Origin: Vibrio marisflavi CECT 7928
Lineage (GTDB): Bacteria; Pseudomonadota; Gammaproteobacteria; Enterobacterales; Vibrionaceae
Length of the DNA: 64,000 nucleotides
Reading direction: 5' to 3'
NCBI RefSeq assembly: GCF_921294215.1
Contig: NZ_CAKLDM010000001.1
Span: 1,178,001 to 1,242,000, forward strand
Both the position numbers and the translations under genes were made by a program. The notes below the pieces were generated by a model. The model made no database searches. It was not told the DNA's origin and saw only the letters and a list, made by a program, of their open reading frames with translations. Below are positions 8,764-16,323 of this stretch, one piece after another (position 1 is the first letter of the stretch; each line of letters starts with the position of its first letter).

Positions 8764-9854
8764 AAAAAGTATTTATTATTTTAGGCAGTTTAGTGGCTTC
8801 AGCAGGTGTGAACGCGGCAAATATTCCTTCCCCGCAACTCCAATCAACCGCTTGGTCTCCAGATCTAACCAAAAGTGATATTCGCACGATTCGCAAGGCA
8901 TCTTTTTATCTTCGGCAGTATATGAACAAACAGGCGCTGCCTCTGCTCAAACCTTATATCGAGGACCCTCGTAATATTGAGCCTAGGTACCTTTATGCGG
9001 TAGCACTAGCCAAATTTAACTTACCTAAAGCTTTGGCCATGCTAAAACCTTTGACACAAGAAGGTTACCCTCACGCCATGGCGACCTATGGCGAAAAACG
9101 CACCTGTGAGCTAAAAAAATATCACAAGGCTTGTCAAACCGAAGGCTATGACAAACTGCTAAGCGATACGCAAGACAACTGGGCGAAAACTGACCCCTAT
9201 GAATTCTACAATGCTGCCTACGAAGAGTTCTCAAAAAAGACGTGGACACAAAAATTGAACGCTGAACGTACATGGTACAACAAGAAAACCGAGGACTTAC
9301 TAAAAACCTGCACTGCACAAGGTGTTTACAAATGCGCATACAATCTGCAAGGTATCTACACTTCTATTAAGCACCTCACAGCGAAGCAATACAATGCATA
9401 TCAATACTACCTCGACCTTGCTAAACAAATTCTCATTAGTGACAACAAACTAGGACAAAAGCCCTCGGAAGACTGTTATCAAGAAGACCAAAGAAAAGCT
9501 TGGGATGTCTGTTTATCTGATAAGCAAAATCAACAATTGTTGACCAATTATGCTATCAATGGTGACGTCATTGGTTATTCAGATCTTTCTTTTTTCATCT
9601 ATGGAAAAGAATATAAAAAGATCCACAAAGACTTCTACTTTTTCTCAGACTACTTGATAAACCCAAATGCAGCTGGCATCCCTAAGCAATTAAAAAAACT
9701 TTACGACCACGCCATGAAACTCAACGACGGCCTCGGCTGGGCCTACCCGAGAAATGACTGGAGCATCAAAGCTTGGGAAGACTTGTATGGTGATAAAAAC
9801 CTTAAAGAATTTAACAAGCAAGTAAATAAGTTGCGTAGTGTTAGTGATTATTAG
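8760..9854 (+). CDS. Secreted TPR/Sel1-like protein, candidate immunity protein
   Basis: A protein of 364 residues with a signal peptide (MKKVFIILGSLVASAGVNA, cleavage likely before ANIP), so it is expected in the periplasm. The mature part has helical-pair repeats such as 'QALPLLKPYIEDP' and 'ALAMLKPLTQEGYPHAMATYG', typical of Sel1-like/TPR proteins, and several cysteines (CELKK, HKACQ, CTAQGVYKCAY). It overlaps the effector stop by 4 bases (ATGA), so the two are translationally coupled, as expected of an effector-immunity pair. The immunity role is inferred from position and localisation. Confidence 0.7.
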   Translation: MKKVFIILGSLVASAGVNAANIPSPQLQSTAWSPDLTKSDIRTIRKASFYLRQYMNKQALPLLKPYIEDPRNIEPRYLYAVALAKFNLPKALAMLKPLTQEGYPHAMATYGEKRTCELKKYHKACQTEGYDKLLSDTQDNWAKTDPYEFYNAAYEEFSKKTWTQKLNAERTWYNKKTEDLLKTCTAQGVYKCAYNLQGIYTSIKHLTAKQYNAYQYYLDLAKQILISDNKLGQKPSEDCYQEDQRKAWDVCLSDKQNQQLLTNYAINGDVIGYSDLSFFIYGKEYKKIHKDFYFFSDYLINPNAAGIPKQLKKLYDHAMKLNDGLGWAYPRNDWSIKAWEDLYGDKNLKEFNKQVNKLRSVSDY

Positions 9855-9908
9855 TCACTAACAGCAGCAAATATTTAAAAACAACCAAAATAGATACGGG
9901 CTTTTACA

Positions 9909-10193
9909 ATGCCAAAAGCAGCCAAACTTGGGGATATCGGAACAGGCCATGGGGCCTGTTGTCCCACACCTGTTATAGCAGGTTCTACTAGCGTGAATAT
10001 CGATAACCAACCAGCCGCACGGATGGGTGACCCACTGTTTCCCCACGCAGCGCCCGATAGCCCACCGCACCCAAGGTTTATTGTCTCCGGTTCAACATCG
10101 GTCAATATCGACGGCCAACCCGCCGCCCGCATGGGTGACCTCATCAGCTGCGGCGGCGTGGTGATCGGCACCGGCTCGGTGAATATTGGGTGA
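9909..10193 (+). CDS. PAAR-domain spike tip protein (copy 1)
   Basis: A 94-residue protein consisting of a single PAAR domain with repeated 'GSTSVNIDNQPAARMGD' and 'GSTSVNIDGQPAARMGD' motifs and the metal-binding His/Cys positions (GHGACC, PHAAP, SCGG). PAAR proteins sharpen the VgrG trimer tip and may carry effectors. The protein is identical to the copy at 11260-11544, while the two genes differ by about 15 synonymous bases. It is followed at once by the lipoprotein gene. Confidence 0.93.
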   Translation: MPKAAKLGDIGTGHGACCPTPVIAGSTSVNIDNQPAARMGDPLFPHAAPDSPPHPRFIVSGSTSVNIDGQPAARMGDLISCGGVVIGTGSVNIG

Positions 10194-10201
10194 TTGATTT
10201 A

Positions 10202-11257
10202 ATGCGTAAACCATTGAACTGGATAATGGTGATCTTGGCGTTCGCGCTAATTGGCTGCCAAGACAAACCAACCAACTATCTCACCTTTCAAAAAAGTGAT
10301 ATTGCCACTTTTGAAAGTCAGCTCAATTTATCTAGAAATCCAGATGCTTATAAAACTTATCAGCAATACGGTCAAAACGATAAACTACGTGACGCAGTAT
10401 TGGCTATACAATACAAAAACTACTTCAAAGCAGAGAAAATTCTGACTCCCCTAGCGAAAGCAGGCGAACCGGAAGCTATGTTTTGGCTTGCAGCAATACT
10501 ATATGGTTCAAATATGTATGATACTGCAAAAGCTCATGAACTTTGGGTCACTTCAGCAGAGAAAGGTAACCCATATGCGGCACTTATTTTTTCTCCTGAT
10601 AGCCCAATTTGCAAACAGTACTATAAATCGGAGTGCAGCGAAAAATGGGAAGCAAAGGCTAAGGTACTATTCAAACAAAGAGCAACATCTGGCGATGTTC
10701 GCGCCCAATTCTATACTAAGAAGCTAGAGAAAAACCATCAGGTTTATATTGACGCTATTATTCAAGCAGCTAAGAACGGCTATCTTCTTCCTATGACTAT
10801 TTACTCAAACCGTATTTTATCGAATAAAGACAACGTAGATAAGCAATCGAAAGACTTTGCTATAAAGTTGTTATACTTCGCAGCTGATAGAAATTTCATT
10901 CCTGCTTTCGACACACTGCTATTCCTAGATTCTACCAAGAAGTCAAACTATCAAGAGTTAGAAGCTAGAGCTACATCTCTTGGCTCTATTCCAGCTCTTA
11001 CCGCGAAGTACTTTTATTTGAAGAAAGAGAAAAAATACCAAGAGGAATATATTATTGCCCATGTTGTAAATTTATTGTCTGGAGATAATACATTTATATC
11101 CATGGACTACTATAAGAATCCTATTGTAAAAGAGTACTCTCAAATAGAACTGAATAAGTTAAAGAACATTGCACAGAAGAAATACCAAGCAATAAATCAA
11201 ACTATCTATATAGATGGTGATCATTTTGACGACAACCAAAATGGGTACGATTTATAA
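10202..11257 (+). CDS. Sel1-like repeat lipoprotein, possible second immunity protein
   Basis: A protein of about 351 residues with a lipoprotein signal (MRKPLNWIMVILAFALIGC, lipobox LIGC), so a membrane-anchored periplasmic protein. Sel1/TPR-like repeats are visible ('AEKILTPLAKAGEPEAMFWLAAILYG', 'AHELWVTSAEKGNPYAALIF'). It resembles the secreted protein at 8760-9854 in type but has no effector gene of its own. I chose ATG 10202; an in-frame GTG at 10190 would overlap the PAAR stop. Flanked by the two PAAR genes, it may be an orphan immunity gene left after loss of an effector (inference). It is more AT-rich than the PAAR genes. Confidence 0.7.
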   Translation: MRKPLNWIMVILAFALIGCQDKPTNYLTFQKSDIATFESQLNLSRNPDAYKTYQQYGQNDKLRDAVLAIQYKNYFKAEKILTPLAKAGEPEAMFWLAAILYGSNMYDTAKAHELWVTSAEKGNPYAALIFSPDSPICKQYYKSECSEKWEAKAKVLFKQRATSGDVRAQFYTKKLEKNHQVYIDAIIQAAKNGYLLPMTIYSNRILSNKDNVDKQSKDFAIKLLYFAADRNFIPAFDTLLFLDSTKKSNYQELEARATSLGSIPALTAKYFYLKKEKKYQEEYIIAHVVNLLSGDNTFISMDYYKNPIVKEYSQIELNKLKNIAQKKYQAINQTIYIDGDHFDDNQNGYDL

Positions 11258-11259
11258 CC

Positions 11260-11544
11260 ATGCCAAAAGCAGCCAAACTTGGGGACATCGGAACAGGCCA
11301 TGGGGCCTGTTGCCCCACACCTGTTATCGCAGGTTCTACTAGCGTGAATATCGATAACCAACCTGCCGCACGGATGGGTGACCCACTATTTCCCCACGCC
11401 GCGCCCGATAGCCCGCCTCACCCAAGGTTTATTGTCTCCGGTTCAACATCGGTCAATATCGACGGCCAGCCCGCCGCCCGCATGGGCGATCTCATCAGCT
11501 GCGGCGGAGTGGTAATTGGCACCGGCTCAGTGAATATTGGGTGA
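11260..11544 (+). CDS. PAAR-domain spike tip protein (copy 2)
   Basis: A 94-residue PAAR protein with the same amino-acid sequence as copy 1 at 9909-10193. All of the roughly 15 base differences I counted are silent, which points to strong constraint on the protein or past gene conversion. It begins 2 bases after the lipoprotein stop and is last in the auxiliary module, just before an intrinsic terminator. Either copy could cap the VgrG encoded upstream. Confidence 0.93.
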   Translation: MPKAAKLGDIGTGHGACCPTPVIAGSTSVNIDNQPAARMGDPLFPHAAPDSPPHPRFIVSGSTSVNIDGQPAARMGDLISCGGVVIGTGSVNIG

Positions 11545-11550
11545 CAATTG

Positions 11551-11580
11551 GCTCCTCACAGTTGATGGTGAGGAGCTTTT
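11551..11580 (+). terminator. Intrinsic terminator of the hcp-PAAR module
   Basis: Perfect 9-bp stem GCTCCTCAC / GTGAGGAGC with an 8-base loop followed by TTTT, 6 bases after the second PAAR stop. Confidence 0.88.
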
Positions 11581-11915
11581 ATTCACAAATAACCTGCGCT
11601 AATTTTTCAGAACAGTCCAATTAGATATGGTGTTATATTTAATAAAGAGGTATCCATTTACTATGGAAATATTCGAAGTAAAATCTATATTGGAATATAT
11701 CTCCCCCTACCTGCAATAAACCTTTCATTCGTTATTCATTATTTACAACAAAATAAATAAGATATTCCAACAACCATTTGTGATATATTTTGACCAGTTA
11801 AGATAATTAACTCTCAATTCCCTTGCTATATATTATTTAACAAATATAATTCACGCTCTTTTTATAAAGAATTCAATACAAAATAATCATAATCATCAAA
11901 ATAGGAGCTTTGTCA
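11581..11915 (+). promoter_or_regulatory. AT-rich leader before the yjfL-K gene set
   Basis: No gene is visible in these 335 bases. The stretch is very AT-rich and must hold the promoter of the yjf-like genes. I looked for a sigma-54 site, as psp operons often have one, and found no good -24/-12 match. An AGGAG ribosome site precedes the ATG at 11916. Confidence 0.4.
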
Positions 11916-12326
11916 ATGGCATATATTGACTTACACGCAGTGGCTAATTTTTCATCATATTTTGCTACTTCTCTTTTCTTTCTTATTGCCTTTATATACA
12001 TTTGTACGTTTATCACTCGATATGACGAATGGAAATTAATAAAAGAAGGCAATAATCTGGCTGCATCTATTGCCTTATCTGGTTCTGTTATTGGTTATGC
12101 TATTGCCGTCAATGGTGTATTAAAAAATGCGGTTAATTTTCATGACTTTGTAATTTGGGGAATAGTTGCTCTTATAACTCAAGTCATTGCGATTGTTATT
12201 GTTCGATTTATGTTTATGCCAAAATTTGCTGAGAGAATTGAAAATAACGAATCTCAGGCTGCCATTATTGCTGCTGCGTTTTATATTGCAGTTGGTTTGC
12301 TCAATGCTGGTTGCATGACATATTAA
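11916..12326 (+). CDS. yjfL: DUF350 membrane protein, YjfL-like
   Basis: A protein of 136 residues with four hydrophobic segments (about 16-32, 48-70, 80-100 and 112-132), matching the DUF350/UPF0719 family in length and topology. DUF350 proteins are inner-membrane proteins of unknown role found beside DUF1190, an ATP-grasp enzyme and a PspA homologue, as in E. coli yjfIJKLMC. I chose ATG 11916, preceded by AGGAG, over a TTG two codons upstream. First gene of the set. Confidence 0.85.
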   Translation: MAYIDLHAVANFSSYFATSLFFLIAFIYICTFITRYDEWKLIKEGNNLAASIALSGSVIGYAIAVNGVLKNAVNFHDFVIWGIVALITQVIAIVIVRFMFMPKFAERIENNESQAAIIAAAFYIAVGLLNAGCMTY

Positions 12327-12336
12327 GGGTTATGCG

Positions 12337-13224
12337 ATGAGTAAAAAAAACAAACTAGGTCGAATCAATTTAGGACGACACCGCATTGGCACTGGAACAA
12401 CTATAACTTGTATAATCGGCGGTGCTTTCGCTGTGGGCGTGGCTTATAACTTACTTTACAAAAATTCTCACGCTTATACGTCTCGGCAATCTTGTGAAAA
12501 AGACTACTCCAAGAATGAGTGTGATACTGCGTTTGCTAAAGCAGAAGTTACAGCCAAACGAACCGCATTAAAATATATGTTGGAAAAAGAGTGCAGTAGA
12601 GATTTTGGCTCAAATTCTTGTGTAAAGAGAAACGACTATTGGCAACCTAAAATAGCTGGTGTTGTAATGTATGAAAAGCAACTCCAAGTACCATTTTTTG
12701 TCACATCGAACCCGAATTCAAGACTTTATGGTGAAGCTTTTCTTGCCAATGGCTACTCGTTTGCTAAAAGCAAAGATGTAGATGGTTATGCATTTGATAT
12801 CTACCGAAAGAAGCTGACAAACTATTGTAGCTCTAAAGTCGATCAATTAGTCGTTACGCGAGGTTGCTACGATGTAAAAAAAAGCTTTAAGAGTAGTACA
12901 GGCCTATTTCTAGATGGGCTAGTAGAGGCCGACTATACCGACTTCGTAGGCTACAAAGCACCCGTTTATAACAATAACCAATATAGTGACCAAGACTACT
13001 ATGATGATGATTCAAACAACTATCATGTATCATCAGGCACTGCTCATATAAGCAATGACTCGCACTATCACTCTTCCAAAACACATCACTACTCAACTAA
13101 ATCCCATTACAGCAAGACATCTTATAAACAATCCAGTTATCACTCCACTGCTTCAGTATCAACACGAAGTCGTGGTGGTTTTGGTAGCACGGGCAGCTCT
13201 AGAGGTGGCTTTTTTGGAGGATAA
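12337..13224 (+). CDS. yjfM: DUF1190 protein, YgiB/YjfM-like
   Basis: A protein of 295 residues with an N-terminal membrane anchor (about 22-40, 'TTITCIIGGAFAVGVAYNLLY') and a DUF1190 core: 'CEKDYSKNECDTAFAKAEVTAKRTALKYM', 'CSRDFGSNSC' and 'VPFFVTSNPNSRLYGEAFL'. The paired cysteines suggest disulfides outside the cytoplasm. The last 80 residues are low-complexity, rich in His, Ser and Tyr, ending in glycine/arginine repeats (RGGFGSTGSSRGGFFGG), as in YgiB. DUF1190 genes almost always precede a YgiC/YjfC ATP-grasp gene, as here. Confidence 0.85.
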   Translation: MSKKNKLGRINLGRHRIGTGTTITCIIGGAFAVGVAYNLLYKNSHAYTSRQSCEKDYSKNECDTAFAKAEVTAKRTALKYMLEKECSRDFGSNSCVKRNDYWQPKIAGVVMYEKQLQVPFFVTSNPNSRLYGEAFLANGYSFAKSKDVDGYAFDIYRKKLTNYCSSKVDQLVVTRGCYDVKKSFKSSTGLFLDGLVEADYTDFVGYKAPVYNNNQYSDQDYYDDDSNNYHVSSGTAHISNDSHYHSSKTHHYSTKSHYSKTSYKQSSYHSTASVSTRSRGGFGSTGSSRGGFFGG

Positions 13225-13231
13225 TTAAGTC

Positions 13232-14401
13232 GTGTTTCAACGTAATATTGCACCTAGAGATGATTGGCAACAACGGTTGTGCCAATTTGGGTTCGATTTT
13301 TTTGAAGTGTCTTCCCGTCACCCATACTGGGTTGAAGATAAGTATTTCCAAGTTTCTAGAGCGCAAATCGATCACATTGATAGCGTCACAGAAACGTTGC
13401 ATCAGATGTGTCTAAACGCTATCCAGCATGTATTTGATAACAACTTGCTTGATAGATTCGGCTTGCCTGCTAGACACCATGAAATGCTGCGTCAATCTTG
13501 GCAACAAGACAAAACATACCTTTATGGTAGGTTTGATTTTGCGTGGGACGGAAAAAACTCACCTAAGATGCTTGAGTACAATGCTCAAACACCCACTTCA
13601 TTATTTGAGGCCTCTATCGCCTCTTGGGATTGGTTGAAAGCCAATGTCGCTAATGGAGAACTCAGTAAAGAGAGCGATCAATTTAACTCTCATGATGAGC
13701 AGCTCATCGTGCAGTTTAACTTCCTAAAAATGTCGAAAAAGCCTCGCAACCATATTCTACATTTTGCTTGTTATGAAGATTGCACGGAAGATCTACGCAC
13801 GGTGTCCTATCTCGCAGCCTGTGCTGAAGAAGCTGGCTGGGAGCCTGTTATCACCGATATTCGTAATATCCACTTAACCATGGATTACAAGTTCGCCGAT
13901 CATAATAAAAAACCTATCTCAAACCTGTTTTCGCTCTACCCCTATGAGTTTGCACTATTTGATGAATATGCCGATTACATGGCAAACAGCGGTTGTGTCT
14001 TTATAGAACCGCTCTGGAAGGTTCTGCTCTCTTCTAAAGCATTGTTACCCATCCTGTGGAAACTTTACCCTAACCATGAAAATTTGCTGGAGTGTTACTA
14101 CGCCGATGATCCAAAAGCAAATCAACTGAACCACAAGGTAGTTAAACCTATATATAGCCGAGAAGGGGCGAACATCTCCATCACTTTCGACGATGAGACC
14201 ATAGAAGCTACTGAAGGTCATTACGGCGTAGAAGGGTATATCGCACAGCAGTATGCGCCGCTGGTCAAGTTCGACTCTGGTTACAGTGTCATAGGTAGCT
14301 GGATGATCGGACAAACAGCTACCGGAATCAGCTTCAGAGAGTCCAACAATAAAATCACCGATGATGTCGCTCGATTTGTGCCTCATATCATTCTCAACTA
14401 A
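13232..14401 (+). CDS. yjfC: ATP-grasp ligase, glutathionylspermidine-synthase-like (YjfC/YgiC)
   Basis: A protein of 389 residues, the length of E. coli YgiC/YjfC. Conserved pieces include 'YGRFDFAWDGKNSPKMLEYNAQTPTSLFE', 'LPILWKLYPNH' and the C-terminal ATP-grasp part 'VVKPIYSREGANI' and 'EGYIAQQYAPL'. The related synthetase domain joins glutathione and spermidine, but YgiC/YjfC proteins have no proven substrate and may ligate an amine to a peptide or protein. The start is a GTG at 13232, with GGAGG overlapping the end of yjfM. Confidence 0.88.
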   Translation: MFQRNIAPRDDWQQRLCQFGFDFFEVSSRHPYWVEDKYFQVSRAQIDHIDSVTETLHQMCLNAIQHVFDNNLLDRFGLPARHHEMLRQSWQQDKTYLYGRFDFAWDGKNSPKMLEYNAQTPTSLFEASIASWDWLKANVANGELSKESDQFNSHDEQLIVQFNFLKMSKKPRNHILHFACYEDCTEDLRTVSYLAACAEEAGWEPVITDIRNIHLTMDYKFADHNKKPISNLFSLYPYEFALFDEYADYMANSGCVFIEPLWKVLLSSKALLPILWKLYPNHENLLECYYADDPKANQLNHKVVKPIYSREGANISITFDDETIEATEGHYGVEGYIAQQYAPLVKFDSGYSVIGSWMIGQTATGISFRESNNKITDDVARFVPHIILN

Positions 14402-14415
14402 AGGAGTAAAACACT

Positions 14416-14805
14416 ATGTCATTAAACGAAATAAATGAATTTCTTCATCAAAATGAACACGACTGGAACATCGAGTTAGCCGATGGTTCTATTGTCATTA
14501 CCAACTCAGATGAATTGAGCGCAGTTTTAGTTCAGTCTGACACACAGATCCTAATAGAAAGCCTGTTATTTCCGGCACATGTTGTCGCTAACCAAGCAGA
14601 GTTTGATAACGCCATTATGTTTGAGCAAAAAGCGCTACCTCTATCGAGCGTTGCCAAAACAGTAGTCAACAGTGAACCGTACTACTGTGCATTTGGTGCT
14701 CTGTCTTCTGAATCAATCTTCAAGAACATTGAGCTTGAAATAAAGGTTCTATTTCAAAATGTTAAGACGATTCTTAACTTCTCCACTGATTTTTTAAATG
14801 TATAA
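14416..14805 (+). CDS. yjfI: DUF2170 protein, YjfI-like
   Basis: A protein of 129 residues, acidic and soluble, containing 'WNIELADGSIVITNSDELSAVL' and 'LSSESIFKNIELEIKVLFQNV', consistent with DUF2170 (E. coli YjfI). The ATG follows AAAGGAG. Function is unknown; in other genomes it lies directly upstream of the PspA-like YjfJ, as here, suggesting a partner or regulator of the PspA homologue. Confidence 0.82.
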   Translation: MSLNEINEFLHQNEHDWNIELADGSIVITNSDELSAVLVQSDTQILIESLLFPAHVVANQAEFDNAIMFEQKALPLSSVAKTVVNSEPYYCAFGALSSESIFKNIELEIKVLFQNVKTILNFSTDFLNV

Positions 14806-14829
14806 CTAAATAACAAAAAGGATAAAAAT

Positions 14830-15510
14830 ATGGCGCTAGGTAGACTGTTTAAAATTGGGTTGGGTCTTTTCAATGATAAAGCTGAATCCATTGCTGACGA
14901 ACATGGCATTGTAGAATTGCGTCAGCAGATCCGCGAAGCAAATACCGAATTAGACAAAACTGATATTGAATTAACCAGTATTATTGCTCAAAGAAAACTG
15001 GCTGACAACGATGTTAGATCTATCGAGGAGAACATCTCCAAATACGAAGCTCAAGCTATAAAGCAAAGCGAGTCTGGCAATAAATCCTTGGCGTTAGAAT
15101 GTGCTCAAGAAGTCATGAAGCTGCGTGAGCAACTCACCGCAACTCAAGCTAGACAAACTGCCTTTTTAGAGGCAGAGACAACGATGCGTTCGAAAGTCAC
15201 TGAGTGCAAAGGACGAATCAAGCATTTGGAGCAGGAGCTTGACCTAGTTAAAGCAACAGAGTCTATGCAAAAAGCACAAATGTCGACATTGAGTGCCGTT
15301 TCCGGCAGCAACTCTAAAACCAAAACGGCTTTGGATTCATTGGAGCGAATTAAAGAAAACCAAAAGCGCAAAGCCGCAGAGCTAGAAGCGGCTGCTGAGC
15401 TAGCAAAAGAAAAGGATTCTCTTTCAAACTTAGACGCTAAATTAGCAGCGGCAAACACTTCTTCTTCAGAAAGTGAGCTGGAGAGGATCTTAAAACAAAG
15501 CCAAAGCTAA
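14830..15510 (+). CDS. yjfJ: PspA/IM30-family ESCRT-III-like protein, YjfJ
   Basis: A protein of 226 residues that is almost entirely coiled coil after about residue 25 ('ELRQQIREANTELDKTDIELTSIIAQRKLADNDVRSIEENISKYEAQA'), the pattern of PspA/Vipp1 proteins. These polymerise on membranes and repair or remodel the cytoplasmic membrane under envelope stress. The C-terminal third is Ala/Lys/Glu-rich. Its partners are the DUF2170 gene upstream and DUF2491 downstream. A strong hairpin follows the stop. Confidence 0.86.
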   Translation: MALGRLFKIGLGLFNDKAESIADEHGIVELRQQIREANTELDKTDIELTSIIAQRKLADNDVRSIEENISKYEAQAIKQSESGNKSLALECAQEVMKLREQLTATQARQTAFLEAETTMRSKVTECKGRIKHLEQELDLVKATESMQKAQMSTLSAVSGSNSKTKTALDSLERIKENQKRKAAELEAAAELAKEKDSLSNLDAKLAAANTSSSESELERILKQSQS

Positions 15511-15533
15511 CGGGATTCCTACCATCCTTCTCC

Positions 15534-15559
15534 AAGGTTGAAACATAAGTTTCAACCTT
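15534..15559 (+). terminator. Hairpin between yjfJ and yjfK, possible attenuator
   Basis: Perfect 11-bp stem AAGGTTGAAAC / GTTTCAACCTT with a 4-base loop. There is no T-run, so partial termination or RNA stabilisation is more likely than full termination. Confidence 0.45.
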
Positions 15560-15595
15560 AATTCGCAGCATTTAAGTCGACGTTGGAACTCATTC

Positions 15596-16246
15596 ATGAA
15601 TTCATTCTTCTCTAAGATTTTTGGTAAAATGAACAAAAATACCGCCAAAGATACTCAACAAAAAGCCCCAGAAGTACTCGGTTTAAAACTCGGAGGCTCA
15701 TTCACTATCAACCCTTTGTTACTCAAGACGCGAGAAGAAGACTTAACCATTGAAGGCGCGGCTAGTACGCAGATCATTCAAGCGGTAGGCGAAGTGAAAA
15801 TTGATGATCAATACAAATTGATCCGTTACTATACTGACGATGATGGCTACCTTCAAATACAGATGTATGGCGACAATGAGAACGACATTCAAGAAATCAC
15901 AATGTGGTATACGTTTGATTGTAAGTACTCCCAGCATTGGGAGAAAACGTTGGATTCGGTTGTCTCGAATACCGGCACCTACCAGCTAGACGGAAATGAG
16001 TTTAAGCAGTTTTGGAACGAAGATAAGCCTATTTTGTTTACGGAAAAGACCTATTATCCCGATGGCAAAGTAACCGAAACCGATCAATTCTGCATGTCTT
16101 ATACAAGAGAGCTGCCGGAAGACGATATTGAGCTTTTACTGGTAGCAGCTGAAGAAAAACTCAATAAAGTCACCAACCAATTCGAACATGAGTTAGTGCG
16201 CTCAACAGGGTTCGGCCTTAGCAAAATAGACGTCACTCCGAACTAG
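15596..16246 (+). CDS. yjfK: DUF2491 protein, YjfK-like
   Basis: A protein of 216 residues with 'VLGLKLGGSFTINPLLL', 'YYTDDDGYLQIQMYGD' and 'WEKTLDSVVSNTGTYQLDGNEFKQFWNE', matching DUF2491 (E. coli YjfK). Soluble; function unknown. In related genomes it travels with the PspA homologue YjfJ. The start at 15596 lacks a strong Shine-Dalgarno sequence, so the gene may depend on coupling from upstream. It is the last gene before a bidirectional terminator and is convergent with tssM. Confidence 0.84.
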   Translation: MNSFFSKIFGKMNKNTAKDTQQKAPEVLGLKLGGSFTINPLLLKTREEDLTIEGAASTQIIQAVGEVKIDDQYKLIRYYTDDDGYLQIQMYGDNENDIQEITMWYTFDCKYSQHWEKTLDSVVSNTGTYQLDGNEFKQFWNEDKPILFTEKTYYPDGKVTETDQFCMSYTRELPEDDIELLLVAAEEKLNKVTNQFEHELVRSTGFGLSKIDVTPN

Positions 16247-16271
16247 GTCGGTTTGAGGACACTGAGTCATT

Positions 16272-16297
16272 AAAAAAGGGGCATTCGCCCCTTTTTT
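16272..16297. terminator. Bidirectional terminator between yjfK and tssM
   Basis: AAAAAAGGGGC-ATTC-GCCCCTTTTTT: a GC core flanked by A and T runs on both sides, so it can stop transcripts arriving from either strand. It sits between the convergent ends of yjfK (16246) and tssM (16324). Confidence 0.93.
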
Positions 16298-16323
16298 GAT
16301 TCAACCTCGATTATTCAACTCTC

